Below the pieces are notes generated by a model. That model did no database searches. It had not been told where the DNA came from and saw only the letters and a list, made by a program, of their open reading frames with translations. Shown here piece after piece: positions 9,209 to 20,096 of a DNA stretch of 64,000 nt (position 1 is the stretch's first letter; every line of letters begins with the position of its first letter). Made by a program: the position numbers and the translations under genes. The stretch is from an uncultured Bradyrhizobium sp. GTDB taxonomy: Bacteria; Pseudomonadota; Alphaproteobacteria; Rhizobiales; Xanthobacteraceae. The stretch is taken from positions 1 to 64,000 of the forward strand of contig NZ_CAKZJO010000046.1 in assembly GCF_936943645.1 (NCBI RefSeq), given 5' to 3'.

Positions 9209-10726
9209 TCAGAAGAAGCCGAGCTTCTTCGGGCTGTAGCTGACCAGGAGATTCTTGGTCTGCTGATAATGATCGAGCATCATCTTGTGGGTCTCGCGAC
9301 CGACGCCCGACTGCTTGTAGCCGCCGAACGCGGCATGGGCGGGATAGGCGTGGTAGCAGTTGGTCCAGACACGGCCGGCCTGGATCGCCCGGCCGAAGCG
9401 GTAGCAGCGGTTGGCATCGCGGCTCCAGACGCCGGCCCCGAGGCCGTAGAGCGTGTCGTTGGCGATCTCGAGCGCTTCGTCGTCGGTCTTGAAGGTCGTG
9501 ACCGAAACCACGGGCCCGAAGATCTCCTCCTGGAAGATCCGCATCTTGTTGTGGCCCTCGAACACGGTCGGCTTGACGTAGAAGCCGCCGGCGAGATCGC
9601 CGCCGAGCTCGGCGCGTCCGCCGCCCGCGAGCACCTTGGCGCCCTCCTGCTTGCCGATGTCGATGTAGGACAGGATCTTCGCCAGCTGCTCGCCGGAGGC
9701 CTGCGCGCCGATCATGGTGGTGGCATCGCGCGGGTCGCCCTGCTTGATCGCGGCGACTCGCTTCAGCGCCCGCTCCATGAAGCGGTCGTAGATGTCGGCG
9801 TGGACCAGCGCCCGGCTCGGACAGGTGCAGACCTCGCCCTGGTTCAGCGCGAACATGACGAAGCCTTCGATCGCCTTGTCGAAGTAATCGTCGTCTTCGG
9901 CGGTGACGTCGTTGAAGAAGATGTTGGGCGACTTGCCGCCGAGCTCCAGCGTGACCGGAATGAGGTTCTGGCTGGCGTACTGCATGATCAGCCGGCCCGT
10001 CGAGGTCTCGCCGGTGAAGGCGATCTTGGCGATGCGCGGGCTGGACGCCAGCGGCTTGCCGGCCTCGATGCCGAAGCCGTTGACGATGTTGAGCACGCCG
10101 GGCGGCAGGATGTCGGCGATGATCTCGGCCCAGACCATGATCGAGGCCGGGGTCTGCTCGGCGGGCTTCAGCACCACGCAATTGCCGGCGGCGAGCGCGG
10201 GCGCGAGCTTCCAGCAGGCCATCAGCAGGGGGAAGTTCCAGGGGATGATCTGGCCGACGACGCCGAGCGGCTCGTGGAAATGATAGGCGATGGTGTCGTG
10301 GTCGATCTCGCCGATCGAGCCTTCCTGGGCGCGCACGACGCCGGCGAAGTAGCGGAAATGATCAATGGCGAGCGGCAGGTCGGCGGCGCGAGTCTCGCGG
10401 ATCGGCTTGCCGTTGTCCCAGGTCTCGGCGATCGCGAGGCGCTCGAGGTTCTCTTCCATGCGATCGGCGATCCTGTTGAGGATGATCGCGCGTTCCACGA
10501 CGCTGGTCCGTCCCCAGGCGCCCTTGGCCGCATGCGCCGCGTCGAGCGCGGCCTCGATGTCTTGCGCGTCGGAGCGCGCAATCTTGCAGACGACCTGGCC
10601 GGTCACCGGCGAGGCATTGTCGAAATATTTGCCGGACTTCGGTGCGACGAATTTACCGCCGATGAAGTTGTCATAGCGTTCGGCAAAGGGAACTTTGGTG
10701 ACGCTGAGGAATTCGACCTTGTTCAT
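9209..10726 (-). CDS. NAD-dependent aldehyde dehydrogenase (ExaC/acetaldehyde dehydrogenase II type)
   Basis: This cytosolic enzyme of 505 residues oxidises aldehydes to acids with NAD+. [17 protein letters not shown] and KPAEQTP are the NAD-binding segments. FTGETSTGR is the Rossmann loop, LELGGKSPN contains the general-base Glu, and [11 protein letters not shown] contains the nucleophilic Cys. The N-terminal [17 protein letters not shown] and C-terminal [26 protein letters not shown] are characteristic of the AldA/ExaC subgroup that handles acetaldehyde and similar short aldehydes produced from alcohols. A GAF-Fis regulator gene lies directly upstream on the same strand, with a palindrome in between, the usual arrangement for an aldehyde-inducible gene. 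The substrate is inferred. Confidence 0.93.
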   Translation of the reverse strand: MNKVEFLSVTKVPFAERYDNFIGGKFVAPKSGKYFDNASPVTGQVVCKIARSDAQDIEAALDAAHAAKGAWGRTSVVERAIILNRIADRMEENLERLAIAETWDNGKPIRETRAADLPLAIDHFRYFAGVVRAQEGSIGEIDHDTIAYHFHEPLGVVGQIIPWNFPLLMACWKLAPALAAGNCVVLKPAEQTPASIMVWAEIIADILPPGVLNIVNGFGIEAGKPLASSPRIAKIAFTGETSTGRLIMQYASQNLIPVTLELGGKSPNIFFNDVTAEDDDYFDKAIEGFVMFALNQGEVCTCPSRALVHADIYDRFMERALKRVAAIKQGDPRDATTMIGAQASGEQLAKILSYIDIGKQEGAKVLAGGGRAELGGDLAGGFYVKPTVFEGHNKMRIFQEEIFGPVVSVTTFKTDDEALEIANDTLYGLGAGVWSRDANRCYRFGRAIQAGRVWTNCYHAYPAHAAFGGYKQSGVGRETHKMMLDHYQQTKNLLVSYSPKKLGFF

Positions 10727-10842
10727 TGATCACTCCCGATGTTTGCTGTTTGCGCAATTCGTCGCGTGGCTCGCGACTTGCGCGGACGATGATCCGGGAG
10801 GTGTTTTCTGTCAGCCCGGGGGAAAGCGATGGCGGAGCCGAC

Positions 10843-10862
10843 CTGTCGCAGTTCTGCGACAG
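10843..10862. promoter_or_regulatory. Perfect 20-bp palindrome upstream of the aldehyde dehydrogenase, likely activator site
   Basis: CTGTCGCAG (10843-10851) and its exact reverse complement (10854-10862) flank TT. The site lies about 117 bp upstream of the aldehyde dehydrogenase start, a normal distance for an upstream activator sequence, and downstream of the GAF-Fis regulator gene. The TGTCGCA...TGCGACA form resembles sites used by AcoR-type activators. A good sigma-54 -24/-12 element is not visible between the site and the gene. Confidence 0.6.
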
Positions 10863-10915
10863 TCGTACTTGCCCGCTATGAGCAAAGAGCAATTGGGGCG
10901 CGAGCGGCTTCCACA

Positions 10916-10997
10916 CCGTCATTGCGAGCGCAGCGAAGCAATCCAGACTGCTTCCGCGGAGGGATTCTGGATTGCTTCGCTACGCTCGCGATGACGG
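10916..10997. repeat. Palindromic dispersed repeat (CGTCATTGCGAGCG type)
   Basis: An inverted repeat of about 82 bp lies directly after the regulator gene. The left arm reads CGTCATTGCGAGCGCAGCGA and continues AGCAATCCAGA. The right arm mirrors it with a few mismatches, and the loop is around 10948-10960. This is a common bradyrhizobial intergenic palindrome. It can fold into one long hairpin and may end the regulator transcript. Confidence 0.75.
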
Positions 10998-11001
10998 AGA
11001 T

Positions 11002-11961
11002 CTAATGGTTCAGCTCGAACCGCTTCAGCTTCCTGTGCAGCGTGGCGCGGCTGACGCCGAGGGCCTTGGCGGCCGCCGAGACGTTGCCGCCGGCACGGAG
11101 CAGTGCCCGCTGCACCACCGCGCGCTGACCGCCGGCAAGATGATCGCGTGCGGCATCGCCGCCGAGCAGATCGGCCGCGGGCACCGGCTGCAATGCCCGG
11201 CTGGGAGCAAGACCGAGCGCCGCCCGGGCGGAGCGGGTTGCGCCGATCACGAGGTCGTCCGCATCGACCGCCACGAGGCCTCCGCATTGGCCGTCGGCGG
11301 CTTGCGTCAGCACGATGCGGGCATGGGCGAACGCCCTGCGGAACAGATCGGCCTCGATGCGCCGGGCCGCCTCGCCTGCCGCAAGCGCGATCAGACTGGA
11401 AAACGCGTCGGTCCGGTCGGCTCGGCAGGAGGAGACGTCGAGCACGCCCGCGAGCGCGGCCTCATGGTCGTAGATCGGAACGGCGGTGCAGCTCAGGAGC
11501 GTGTTGCGGGTGAAGAAATGCTGGTCGCGGTCGATCGTCAGCGGACGCTGCTCGACGAGGCAGGTGCCGATGCCGTTGGTGCCCTCGTGCTCCTCGCTCC
11601 AGAGCGCACCGGTCCACAGACCCCAGGACTGGAACGTCGCATCGTCCGCCGGCGTGCCGCGGCGATCGACCGGCACCCCCTCCCCGTCGGCGAGCAGCAC
11701 GCAGCAGCCGCTGGCGCCAACCGCCTGATAGAGCCGATCCATCGCCCCTTGCGCCGCGGCCAGCAGCGGCGCGATGCGCTCGCGCGCCTGGAGCAACTCG
11801 GCTTCGGTCAGCCGCATCGGCGAGGTACGACCACCGGGATCGAGATGATGCAGTCGGGAGGAACGGCGCCACGAGGCCACGAGCGCGGACCGAGCCGCCT
11901 GGCCTGACGCAATGGCGGCCTCGACACGGGCCGCGTGATGCCGGGGCATCGACCCATTCAT
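11002..11961 (-). CDS. GAF domain / Fis-type HTH transcriptional regulator (AcoR-like, without AAA+ domain)
   Basis: This 319-residue protein has the two ends of an AcoR-type sigma-54 activator. The N-terminal region contains a GAF-like sensor (about residues 60-215), with GVPVDRRGTPADDATFQSWG, TNGIGTCLVE and DHEAALAGVLDVSS. The C-terminal 45 residues are a Fis/HTH_8 motif (LLRAGGNVSAAAKALGVSRA). The central AAA+ ATPase with its Walker boxes and GAFTGA loop is absent, so it cannot remodel sigma-54 polymerase in the usual way. The ATG at 11961 has GGAGG 8 bp upstream; a GTG one codon earlier is possible. It is upstream of and parallel to the aldehyde dehydrogenase gene and is the obvious candidate to bind the palindrome at 10843-10862. 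The function is inferred. Confidence 0.85.
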   Translation of the reverse strand: MNGSMPRHHAARVEAAIASGQAARSALVASWRRSSRLHHLDPGGRTSPMRLTEAELLQARERIAPLLAAAQGAMDRLYQAVGASGCCVLLADGEGVPVDRRGTPADDATFQSWGLWTGALWSEEHEGTNGIGTCLVEQRPLTIDRDQHFFTRNTLLSCTAVPIYDHEAALAGVLDVSSCRADRTDAFSSLIALAAGEAARRIEADLFRRAFAHARIVLTQAADGQCGGLVAVDADDLVIGATRSARAALGLAPSRALQPVPAADLLGGDAARDHLAGGQRAVVQRALLRAGGNVSAAAKALGVSRATLHRKLKRFELNH

Positions 11962-12177
11962 CACAGTTTCCTCCGGATGACAGACTAGAACGTGCCGGCG
12001 CCGCCCGCTTGATCTGCGTCAACTTCGGAAGAGCCTCACAGAAGGCATGAGCCCGCCGCGGCGCCGCCGTCAAGGCAACCGGCGGGTTCCAGACTTACGA
12101 CCTTCGCAGGAGCGAGGGGCCGCATCGATCGGATTTGGCAACGGCTTTCGTGTCGGTTTCGAGCTTCGCGGCAAACG

Positions 12178-12495
12178 TTACTTGGCCGGGATCATCCGAA
12201 CCAGATCGCGCGGATTGACGTAGTCGAGCTGGAAGCGCGCCCGCTCGTCCAGCATGTCGGGGTCGATCCGCTCGGACCGCAGCAGCGACACCCGCTGCTC
12301 GCTCTTGGCGCGCTCACGCTTGAGCTGGGCCAGCTCGCTGGTCAGCGCAATGATCTCCTGGTCGAGTTCCTGGCGGGCGTTGAGGCCGTATTTGCCGGTA
12401 TAGGCGTTGACGCCGAAATAGCCGACGATGGCGGCCGCCATCGCATAGAGGGCAAGGCCGGTCAGGATCGATTTCAGGCGCGCGCGGGAGACCAT
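12178..12495 (-). CDS. ftsB: Septum formation initiator / FtsB-like cell division protein
   Basis: This small single-pass membrane protein (105 residues from the ATG at 12495) belongs to the DivIC/FtsB family, which bridges the divisome. It has a basic N-terminus, a membrane helix at about residues 10-30 (LTGLALYAMAAAIVGYFGV), then a coiled coil with heptads (LDQEIIALTSELAQLKRERA), and ends with LDYVNPRDLVRMIP, a typical family C-terminus. The ATG at 12495 removes a 28-residue upstream extension that lies in repeat-like sequence. In alphaproteobacteria this gene commonly lies between eno and pdhA, as it does here. Confidence 0.88.
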   Translation of the reverse strand: MVSRARLKSILTGLALYAMAAAIVGYFGVNAYTGKYGLNARQELDQEIIALTSELAQLKRERAKSEQRVSLLRSERIDPDMLDERARFQLDYVNPRDLVRMIPAK

Positions 12496-12552
12496 CCTGG
12501 GAAGATGGGACAGGTTGGTTAAGGGAGTCCTAATTGCCCCTCCGCGACCCGA

Positions 12553-12664
12553 CGTCATGCCCGGCCTTGTGCCGGGCATTCACGTTCTTCGCTCGGGGCC
12601 AAGACGTGGATGGCCGGGACATCCGGCGCGAAGACGCGCTTCGCGCTTTTGCCCGGCCATGACG
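12553..12664. repeat. Palindromic dispersed repeat (CGTCATGCCCGGCC type)
   Basis: The element begins CGTCATGCCCGGCC and ends GGCCATGACG, with internal paired segments (TGCCGGGCAT; GGCGCGAAGACGCGCTTCGCGC). It lies between the FMN reductase gene and ftsB, both on the minus strand, and has no coding content. Its sequence is that of a frequent bradyrhizobial intergenic palindrome and could form a transcription-stopping hairpin. Confidence 0.7.
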
Positions 12665-12678
12665 GAGAGAGCGCCTGC

Positions 12679-13230
12679 TCAGCCGTGGTGCTTGGCGACG
12701 TGCGCGGCGAAGGCGTCGATATAGGCCTGGAGCACGGGCTTCAGCGATTCCTTGGTCAGATTGCCGTCCGCATCGAAGGCGTCGCCGACCGCGTTCAGAT
12801 AGGTCTCGGGCTGCTGCATGATCGGGCCGGCAATGCCCGGCAGGACGTTCTGCAGCGTCTTGGCGGCGCTGACGCCGCCGAGCGGTCCCGGCGAGTTCGA
12901 GATGATGCCGACCGGCTTGCCGTTGAACGAGCTCTTGCCGTAGGGACGCGAGGCGACGTCGATGGCGTTCTTCAGCACGCCCGGGATGGCGCGGTTGTAT
13001 TCGGGCGTGACGAAGATGACACCGTCCGACTTCTGAAGCTTGTCGCGGAAGGCCAGCCAGTCCGCGGGCGGCGCGCCTTCGAGGTCCTGATTGAAGAACG
13101 AGATGCCCGCCGGCGTGATCACCTCGAGCTTGAGCGAAGAAGGCGCGAGCTTGGCGAGCGCATTGGCGATCTTGAGCGAAAAGCTCTCCTTGCGCAGGCT
13201 GCCGGCGATGACGACGATGTTGTAGGCCAT
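12679..13230 (-). CDS. NADPH-dependent FMN reductase
   Basis: This flavodoxin-like protein of 183 residues is from the NADPH-dependent FMN reductase / chromate and quinone reductase group. The FMN phosphate loop is GSLRKESFSLKIANAL near the N-terminus. VTPEYNRAIPGVLKNAID (about residues 73-90) is the conserved flavin-ring-binding segment. The ATG at 13230 places the first beta strand (YNIVVIAGS) right at the start; a longer frame adds 13 residues with no family support. It stands alone between repeats. Its likely role is quinone or azo-compound reduction, but the natural substrate is unknown. Confidence 0.9.
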   Translation of the reverse strand: MAYNIVVIAGSLRKESFSLKIANALAKLAPSSLKLEVITPAGISFFNQDLEGAPPADWLAFRDKLQKSDGVIFVTPEYNRAIPGVLKNAIDVASRPYGKSSFNGKPVGIISNSPGPLGGVSAAKTLQNVLPGIAGPIMQQPETYLNAVGDAFDADGNLTKESLKPVLQAYIDAFAAHVAKHHG

Positions 13231-13408
13231 GAGGTGTCCTTGAACCCTTGAGGAAAGTGCCGGCGGCACTTAAGCGATCCCGGCCATTTGATGCAAGTGC
13301 ATGGACCGGTCCGATTTGGAAACGCAGCGTTTCGCGAAAGCAGATGGTCGCCCAAACAATCGGGCCGCCATGCGGCGGCCCGATCTTCGCGCAAATGTCT
13401 AACCCAGC

Positions 13409-14407
13409 TCAGATCGTCGGATTCCACGCCGAAGGGATCAGACGGTATTTGGCGCCGTCCTTCTCGACATGGCCGACCGACGGGAACGTGAAGTGGAAGC
13501 CGATCACGGTCGCCTTCTCCGCCGCCGCCATGTCGTAGAATTTGTGGCGCGTCTCCTGCGCCAGCGCAGCATCGTTGTCGAACATCACGTGCCAGTCGGG
13601 GTTGCGCAGGAAGAACTCCGGAATGTTGGTGACGTCGGACTGGATCAGCACCTTGGCATCACCCGAAGCGACCGCGAACGAGGTATGGCCCGGCGTATGG
13701 CCGGGGGTTGCGATCGAGGTGATGCCCGGCGCGACCTCCTTGCCCCACTCGAACCTGGTGACCTTGGACTCGAGCCCGGCAAAGGTCTTTTTCACGTTGG
13801 CGAAATAGTTCTTCATCATCGGATTGGACTCGGCCTTGGCCGTGTTTGCCTCGCTGGTCCAGAACTCCCAATCCTTGCCCGGCACCATGATCTCGGCATT
13901 GGGGAATGCGAGCCCACCGTCGGCAAGGCGAATGCCATTGGTGTGATCGGGGTGCAGATGCGACAGCAGCACGACGTCGATGTTCTTCGGGTCGACGCCG
14001 GCAGCCTGGAGATTTTGCAGGGTGCGGCCGACCGCGCCCTTGCTCGCCTCGAAATTGGCAACGCCGTTGCCGGTGTCGATCAGGACGAGCTTGGAGCCGG
14101 TGTTGATCAGTTGCGGGTTGAACGGCACCGTGACCATGCCCTTCGGCATGTAGGCCGCCTCGCCCGCGGCCAGCGCCTCTTCCTTCGGCTTGTTGGCGAC
14201 GAACTTGTCCGGCATCGGGAAGGTGCGTGCGCCGTCATTGATCGAGGTGCACTCGAAGCTGCCGACCTTGTAGCGATAGAAGCCCGGCGCCTGCGTCCCG
14301 GCTTGCGGCACTGCGGCATTGACGGCGGCCGGGCGAAGGCCGGTGACGGCAGCCGCGCCCACGGCGGCGGCGCCAGCGAGCAGATGACGACGATTGAGAT
14401 CGGTCAT
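13409..14407 (-). CDS. Tat-exported MBL-fold metallohydrolase
   Basis: The protein has 332 residues with a twin-arginine signal at the N-terminus (NRRHLLAGAAAVGAAAVTG), so it is exported folded to the periplasm. The metallo-beta-lactamase fold is shown by LSHLHPDHTNGI (the HxHxDH zinc site), ATPGHTPGHTSF (third metal His) and IGFHF near the end. It resembles the quorum-quenching lactonase / AidC-type and methyl-parathion-hydrolase-type exported MBL enzymes. The residues visible do not reveal the substrate. It is a single gene, with the MDR oxidoreductase gene next upstream on the same strand. Confidence 0.88.
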   Translation of the reverse strand: MTDLNRRHLLAGAAAVGAAAVTGLRPAAVNAAVPQAGTQAPGFYRYKVGSFECTSINDGARTFPMPDKFVANKPKEEALAAGEAAYMPKGMVTVPFNPQLINTGSKLVLIDTGNGVANFEASKGAVGRTLQNLQAAGVDPKNIDVVLLSHLHPDHTNGIRLADGGLAFPNAEIMVPGKDWEFWTSEANTAKAESNPMMKNYFANVKKTFAGLESKVTRFEWGKEVAPGITSIATPGHTPGHTSFAVASGDAKVLIQSDVTNIPEFFLRNPDWHVMFDNDAALAQETRHKFYDMAAAEKATVIGFHFTFPSVGHVEKDGAKYRLIPSAWNPTI

Positions 14408-14523
14408 GGAGAGGTCCCCTTCTGAGCCTTGCGGTTTTCCGCATTCAAATGGCGGCGGAATAGTCTCCCGCTTGGCTCAGAAGGCAAGACCTTCCTTCGG
14501 CGACGTGCCCTCGCACATCACGA

Positions 14524-15657
14524 TTATTTATTTGGGTTGATGAGGAATTTTTCGCCGGTGGCACGTTTGGCGTACACCGCGATGTTGGCGGGATCGAGCA
14601 CCTCGGCCAGCGACACCACCTTGGTGTAGTGGCTGGCGAAGGTGGTCTTGAGCTCGGAGGCGACGCGCTGGCGCAGGCGGCCGATCTCGGCCGGGCCGAT
14701 GTTCTGGAGGAACGGCGTCAGCAGCCAACCACCGACACCCCAGGTCAATCCGAACGACCGGCTCAATTCGGTCGGACGATTGTCCAGGCTGCCGTAGATA
14801 TAGACCTGCTTGTACACGTTGGAGCCGTAGCGGCTGTATTCCTTCGCGGTCTTGTTGGCCGCAACCTCCATGGCGGTCAGGATCTGGCTGGCCAGCTTGC
14901 CGCCGCCGATGGCATCGAAGGCGATCGTGGCGCCGGTCTCGACCAGCGCATTGGTGAGATCGTCGGTAAAGCTCGGCGCGCTGGAATCCACGATGTGCTT
15001 GGCGCCGATCTTGCGCAGGATGTCGGCCTGCTCCTTGCTCCTGACGATGTTGACGAGGCCGATGCCGTCCTTGATGCAGATCTTGTTGAGCATCTGGCCG
15101 AGGTTGGACGCGGCCGCGGTGTGCACCAGCGCCTTGTGGCCCTCCCGCCGCATCGTCTCGGTCATGCCAAGCGCGGTCAGCGGATTGACGAACCAGGACG
15201 CACCGTCCGCGGCCGTGGTGCCCGCCGGCAGCTCCATGACGTCGCGGACCTTGAGCACGCGATACTGCGCGTACATGGCGCCACCGATCATCGACACGGT
15301 CTTGCCCATCAGCGCCTTCGCCGCGTCCGACGATCCGGTCCGGATCACCGTGCCGGCGCCCTCGTTGCCGACCGGCAGCGACTGATCGAGCCGCCCTCCC
15401 ATCATCCGCATTGCCGCCTCCGGCATGGTCGCGGTGATGACCGGCATCTCCTTGGTGCCGGAAGCCTTGGCGGCCGACATGTCGGCGGGCCCGATCAGGA
15501 GGCCGAGATCGGAGGGGTTGATCGGCGTCGCCTCGACGCGAACGACGACCTCGTCGTCGGCCGGCTCCGGCGTCGGGACATTCACGAGAGACAATTCCAG
15601 CTCGCCGCTCTTCTTCAGCAGCGAACGCAGTTGCAGTCCGGATGTGCCGTCGCTCAT
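14524..15657 (-). CDS. Zinc-type MDR alcohol dehydrogenase/quinone reductase family protein
   Basis: The 377-residue protein belongs to the medium-chain dehydrogenase/reductase superfamily. The N-terminal GroES-like domain contains VRVEATPINPSDLGLL and VGNEGAGTVI. The Rossmann domain contains the coenzyme region HTAAASNLGQMLNKIC and AFDAIGGGKLASQIL. The catalytic and structural zinc ligands of classical alcohol dehydrogenases are not visible, which points to the zinc-free quinone oxidoreductase / enoyl reductase side of the family. An insert after the first strands (SAAKASGTKEMPVITATMPE) is unusual. It lies 46 bp downstream of enolase on the same strand and could share its transcript. The substrate is unknown. 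Confidence 0.8.
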   Translation of the reverse strand: MSDGTSGLQLRSLLKKSGELELSLVNVPTPEPADDEVVVRVEATPINPSDLGLLIGPADMSAAKASGTKEMPVITATMPEAAMRMMGGRLDQSLPVGNEGAGTVIRTGSSDAAKALMGKTVSMIGGAMYAQYRVLKVRDVMELPAGTTAADGASWFVNPLTALGMTETMRREGHKALVHTAAASNLGQMLNKICIKDGIGLVNIVRSKEQADILRKIGAKHIVDSSAPSFTDDLTNALVETGATIAFDAIGGGKLASQILTAMEVAANKTAKEYSRYGSNVYKQVYIYGSLDNRPTELSRSFGLTWGVGGWLLTPFLQNIGPAEIGRLRQRVASELKTTFASHYTKVVSLAEVLDPANIAVYAKRATGEKFLINPNK

Positions 15658-15703
15658 GTCGATCCTCCCCTGTGCGTCTTGTGTCGCGAGTCGAGGCGCT
15701 GGC

Positions 15704-17032
<1,329 letters not shown>

Positions 17033-17113
17033 CTACCGCAATGCATCGAAGTGGAAAAGGCCGGGTGACGGCCGCCGGATGATTGGCTAAGAGGGCCGCT
17101 CGGAGGCGGCCTC

Positions 17114-17602
17114 ATGTCGAAAAAACCCAGCAAATCGAAGAACTCAAGCCTGGATCCGGCTGCCCTGCAGCTCGGCCACGCCGTGGAATGGCCGGATGCG
17201 CCCGAAAAGGCCCAGCTCGACCGCGTGCCCAATCCGCAAAAGGGCACCGACTATCTGGTGCGTTTCACCGTGCCGGAATTCACCTCGCTCTGCCCGGTCA
17301 CGGGCCAGCCGGATTTCGCCCATCTGATGATCGACTACGCGCCGGGTGCGTGGCTGCTGGAGTCGAAATCGCTGAAACTCTACATCGCGAGCTTCCGCAA
17401 TCACGGCGCCTTCCACGAGGACTGCACCGTCATGATCGGCAAGCGCATCGCATCCGAGATCAAACCGAAATGGCTGCGCATCGGCGGCTACTGGTATCCG
17501 CGCGGCGGCATCCCGATCGACGTGTTCTGGCAGACCGGCCGCGTGCCGAAGGGCCTGTGGGTGCCGGAGCAAGGCGTCGCGCCGTATCGTGGACGGGGCT
17601 AG
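17114..17602 (+). CDS. queF: NADPH-dependent 7-cyano-7-deazaguanine reductase
   Basis: This 162-residue enzyme of the short, unimodular QueF type reduces preQ0 to preQ1 in queuosine biosynthesis. The T-fold core shows [16 protein letters not shown], where the Cys is the thioimide-forming nucleophile, followed by the Asp. The defining QueF motif [20 protein letters not shown] comes next. The C-terminus [16 protein letters not shown] is also conserved. It is transcribed divergently from eno across 126 bp. I looked for a preQ1 riboswitch in that gap and saw none. Confidence 0.97.
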   Translation: MSKKPSKSKNSSLDPAALQLGHAVEWPDAPEKAQLDRVPNPQKGTDYLVRFTVPEFTSLCPVTGQPDFAHLMIDYAPGAWLLESKSLKLYIASFRNHGAFHEDCTVMIGKRIASEIKPKWLRIGGYWYPRGGIPIDVFWQTGRVPKGLWVPEQGVAPYRGRG

Positions 17603-17637
17603 ACGCCGCCGCGCGAATGGCCTGACCATTCACACGC

Positions 17638-19779
17638 TCACCTTCGGGTCCCCCGCATGTCCACTTCGAGACCGGGAGGCGCGCGCTCGCCGAAACGCGA
17701 GCGATAGGCCTGAAGGTTCTCCATCACGCGCTGTACATAGATGCGCGTCTCCGTGAAAGGAATACGCTCGACCCAGTCGACCACATCGACACTGGGATCG
17801 CGAGGATCGCCGTAGCGCGCGATCCATCGTTTGACGCGCCCGCGCCCGGCATTGTAGCCGACCAAAGCGAGGACGTGGTTGCCATCATATGTCTTGAGAA
17901 GATCGGCGAGCTCGGCCGAACCAAGTTGCACATTGTAGGCGGGATCGGCGTGCAGCCGCCCGGGATCGAACGCAATACCCAACCGGCGGGCGATGGTGCG
18001 GCCCGCCGCAGGCGTGACCTGCATCAACCCCGAGGCGTTTGCCGCAGATCGCGCGCGCCTGTCGAACGCACTTTCCGCCCGCGCCACCGCGTAAACGAGA
18101 CTTGCAGCTGCCTTCGGACCGACGGAAGCATGACTGGGCAGGCCGAAATCCGGAAACGCATAGCGCTCGAGCGCGAAGCCACGCGCCAGCGCGCTCTTGC
18201 CGATCGCGAGCGTGGCGGGCGCATCCCGCCTTTTGGCGACGGTTTCGGCCACCAGCGTCAGCAAGCCGACATCGGCAGTACGTCCGACATCCGCGACGAA
18301 CGGAATCACCAAATCGCTGTTACCGGTCGCATAGAGCAATTCAACCGCGCGAACGAGATCGTTCCTGGACAACCTTGCGCGTTCTCTCGCACCAGGACTC
18401 GGCGATTGTGACAGCGAAACTTCGCGACGACCCAATCTGGCGCCGGCCAGCTGACCATAATATGCGGCACCCCGCTTCGATGCGGCGGCATAGTAGTCGC
18501 GCGCCTTCTTGCCGTGCCCACCCGCTTCTGCTGCGCGTCCGAGCCAATACGCCGCGCGCGCCAGCGACGTCGGATGCGTCGTGATCGCCGGAATGCGCGC
18601 AAAGTGCCGTGCGGCCAGATCCGGATCGTTCAAGAAGCGCAATGCGATCCAGCCCGCTGTAAACGAATGATCGATGCGGAAACTCTCCCTGGAAGGAGGA
18701 GCGGCATCGCGGGCGATTTGATAGGCGGTCTGCGCCCTGCCGGCGTCGAGCAGTCGGCGCACCAGAACGCGGCGCTCACTCCACCATGCGTCGGCATGAT
18801 CGGCAACGGATATGCGACGGTCGGCCGAAAGCAGCAATCGTGCAGCTTCGGCAATGCGGTCGTTGCGGCGAAGCCATTGGATCCTGGTGAACAGCAGGGC
18901 GGAGTCGGCGCCCGCAGCCGCGGACGCGGCATCGAGCAGCGCGCCGCTGGACTTGGCGTTGCCGATGACGGCTGCGCGCGCATTCACGATCGCGCGGTCG
19001 GCTGGGGCGAGGCGGTTTGCCGCACGCATAGCCCCGCTGATGTCGTCGGCGTAAAGACGCGAATCCATACGGGCCCTGTGATCGGCGGCGCCAAGGAAGT
19101 GTCCGAACCGCGCGAGCACCTGCGCCTCGGACGCTGCGGAGAGACTGCCTTCGTGCCAGGCTGATCGGACGTATTTGCGGGCTGCGGCTTGATTGCCCCG
19201 CTCCGCCAACGCTCGCGCAAGTGCAAGCTTGCCCAGAGGCCCCAAGGGTTCCCGCTGGGAGAAGAAGGCCAGAACTGTTCCGGCGTCGTGTTGCTCGAAC
19301 CAGAGCCTGGCCTCCGCCCGTCTTCGGAAAACATCGTGGCCAGGCCAGGACGGATTGGTACGCACGAATGAGGCATAACGCTTAAAGCCGATCGCATCGT
19401 CATTGGAACGCAGGATGACCCACACCGCCAGGTCTCGGCCTGCACGATCGCCAATTCGCTCGCTGCGTTCCAGAGCCAGCTTCACCCTGCCCTGACGGGC
19501 AAGGCGGATCGTCTCCTTCAAGCTGGCGAGACCTGCAGAAGCCGGCGCATCTGCCTTCGGACGAGAAGCAGACTTCGACGTCGCAGGACGACCGCGCGAC
19601 GTTGCGCCAACGCCCCCGGAACTCGCCGTCGTTGCCGTCGACGACAGAAGTTCGCCGATCGCATCGGAAGGAGCGGCTTGCGATTTGGGAGTGCCGACAA
19701 CTGCCGAACCGGCAACGAGCAGAGCAATTCCCGCCAAGGACGAGGTGCGGAGGAGGCCAGGGCAACGCATCAGCTGCAT
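17638..19779 (-). CDS. Soluble lytic murein transglycosylase (Slt family)
   Basis: This periplasmic peptidoglycan-cleaving enzyme has 713 residues from the ATG at 19779, with an upstream TTG at 19824 possible. A signal-like hydrophobic segment (SSLAGIALLVAGSAVVG) follows the basic start. A long alpha-helical, Ala/Arg-rich superhelix forms the first 530 residues or so, with many ARLWFE- and AAARKYV-type helical repeats. The C-terminal lysozyme-like SLT domain has the catalytic Glu in VYAVARAESAFDRRARS, then ASGLMQVTPAAGRTIARRLG and ALVGYNAGRGRVKRWI. The C-terminal domain is intact. The convergent queF gene ends 36 bp away. Confidence 0.93.
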   Translation of the reverse strand: MQLMRCPGLLRTSSLAGIALLVAGSAVVGTPKSQAAPSDAIGELLSSTATTASSGGVGATSRGRPATSKSASRPKADAPASAGLASLKETIRLARQGRVKLALERSERIGDRAGRDLAVWVILRSNDDAIGFKRYASFVRTNPSWPGHDVFRRRAEARLWFEQHDAGTVLAFFSQREPLGPLGKLALARALAERGNQAAARKYVRSAWHEGSLSAASEAQVLARFGHFLGAADHRARMDSRLYADDISGAMRAANRLAPADRAIVNARAAVIGNAKSSGALLDAASAAAGADSALLFTRIQWLRRNDRIAEAARLLLSADRRISVADHADAWWSERRVLVRRLLDAGRAQTAYQIARDAAPPSRESFRIDHSFTAGWIALRFLNDPDLAARHFARIPAITTHPTSLARAAYWLGRAAEAGGHGKKARDYYAAASKRGAAYYGQLAGARLGRREVSLSQSPSPGARERARLSRNDLVRAVELLYATGNSDLVIPFVADVGRTADVGLLTLVAETVAKRRDAPATLAIGKSALARGFALERYAFPDFGLPSHASVGPKAAASLVYAVARAESAFDRRARSAANASGLMQVTPAAGRTIARRLGIAFDPGRLHADPAYNVQLGSAELADLLKTYDGNHVLALVGYNAGRGRVKRWIARYGDPRDPSVDVVDWVERIPFTETRIYVQRVMENLQAYRSRFGERAPPGLEVDMRGTRR

Positions 19780-20096
19780 GAATATCCGCTTGGAGAGTGA
19801 GGAGCCGGGAGTGCTCGATTCCAATGTCGAACGACGGCAAAAGCTTGGCGCGTCGGCGATGATGGTTAACTACAAGCCACGACTCGTTCGATTTGGCGCG
19901 TCGTTTGTCCTCTACCGTACCAAGCTCGATCCCGTTTCATCCGCTCGCAGTGTATCGAGTCTTTCCGCGCAGGCGGTGCGTTCTCGTTGCGACGTCCGGG
20001 AGGTCACGCCAAGAGTCCATTCAACACTCGAAAGCCTCGCGTCATCACAGGTACAAGGACCGGCACGTGAACGATCCAGCACGATCAAGACACTCC

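Noticed and set aside
10727-10842. Sigma-54 promoter before the aldehyde dehydrogenase
   Set aside because: A TTGC element is present, but the GG at the right distance for the -24 box is missing.
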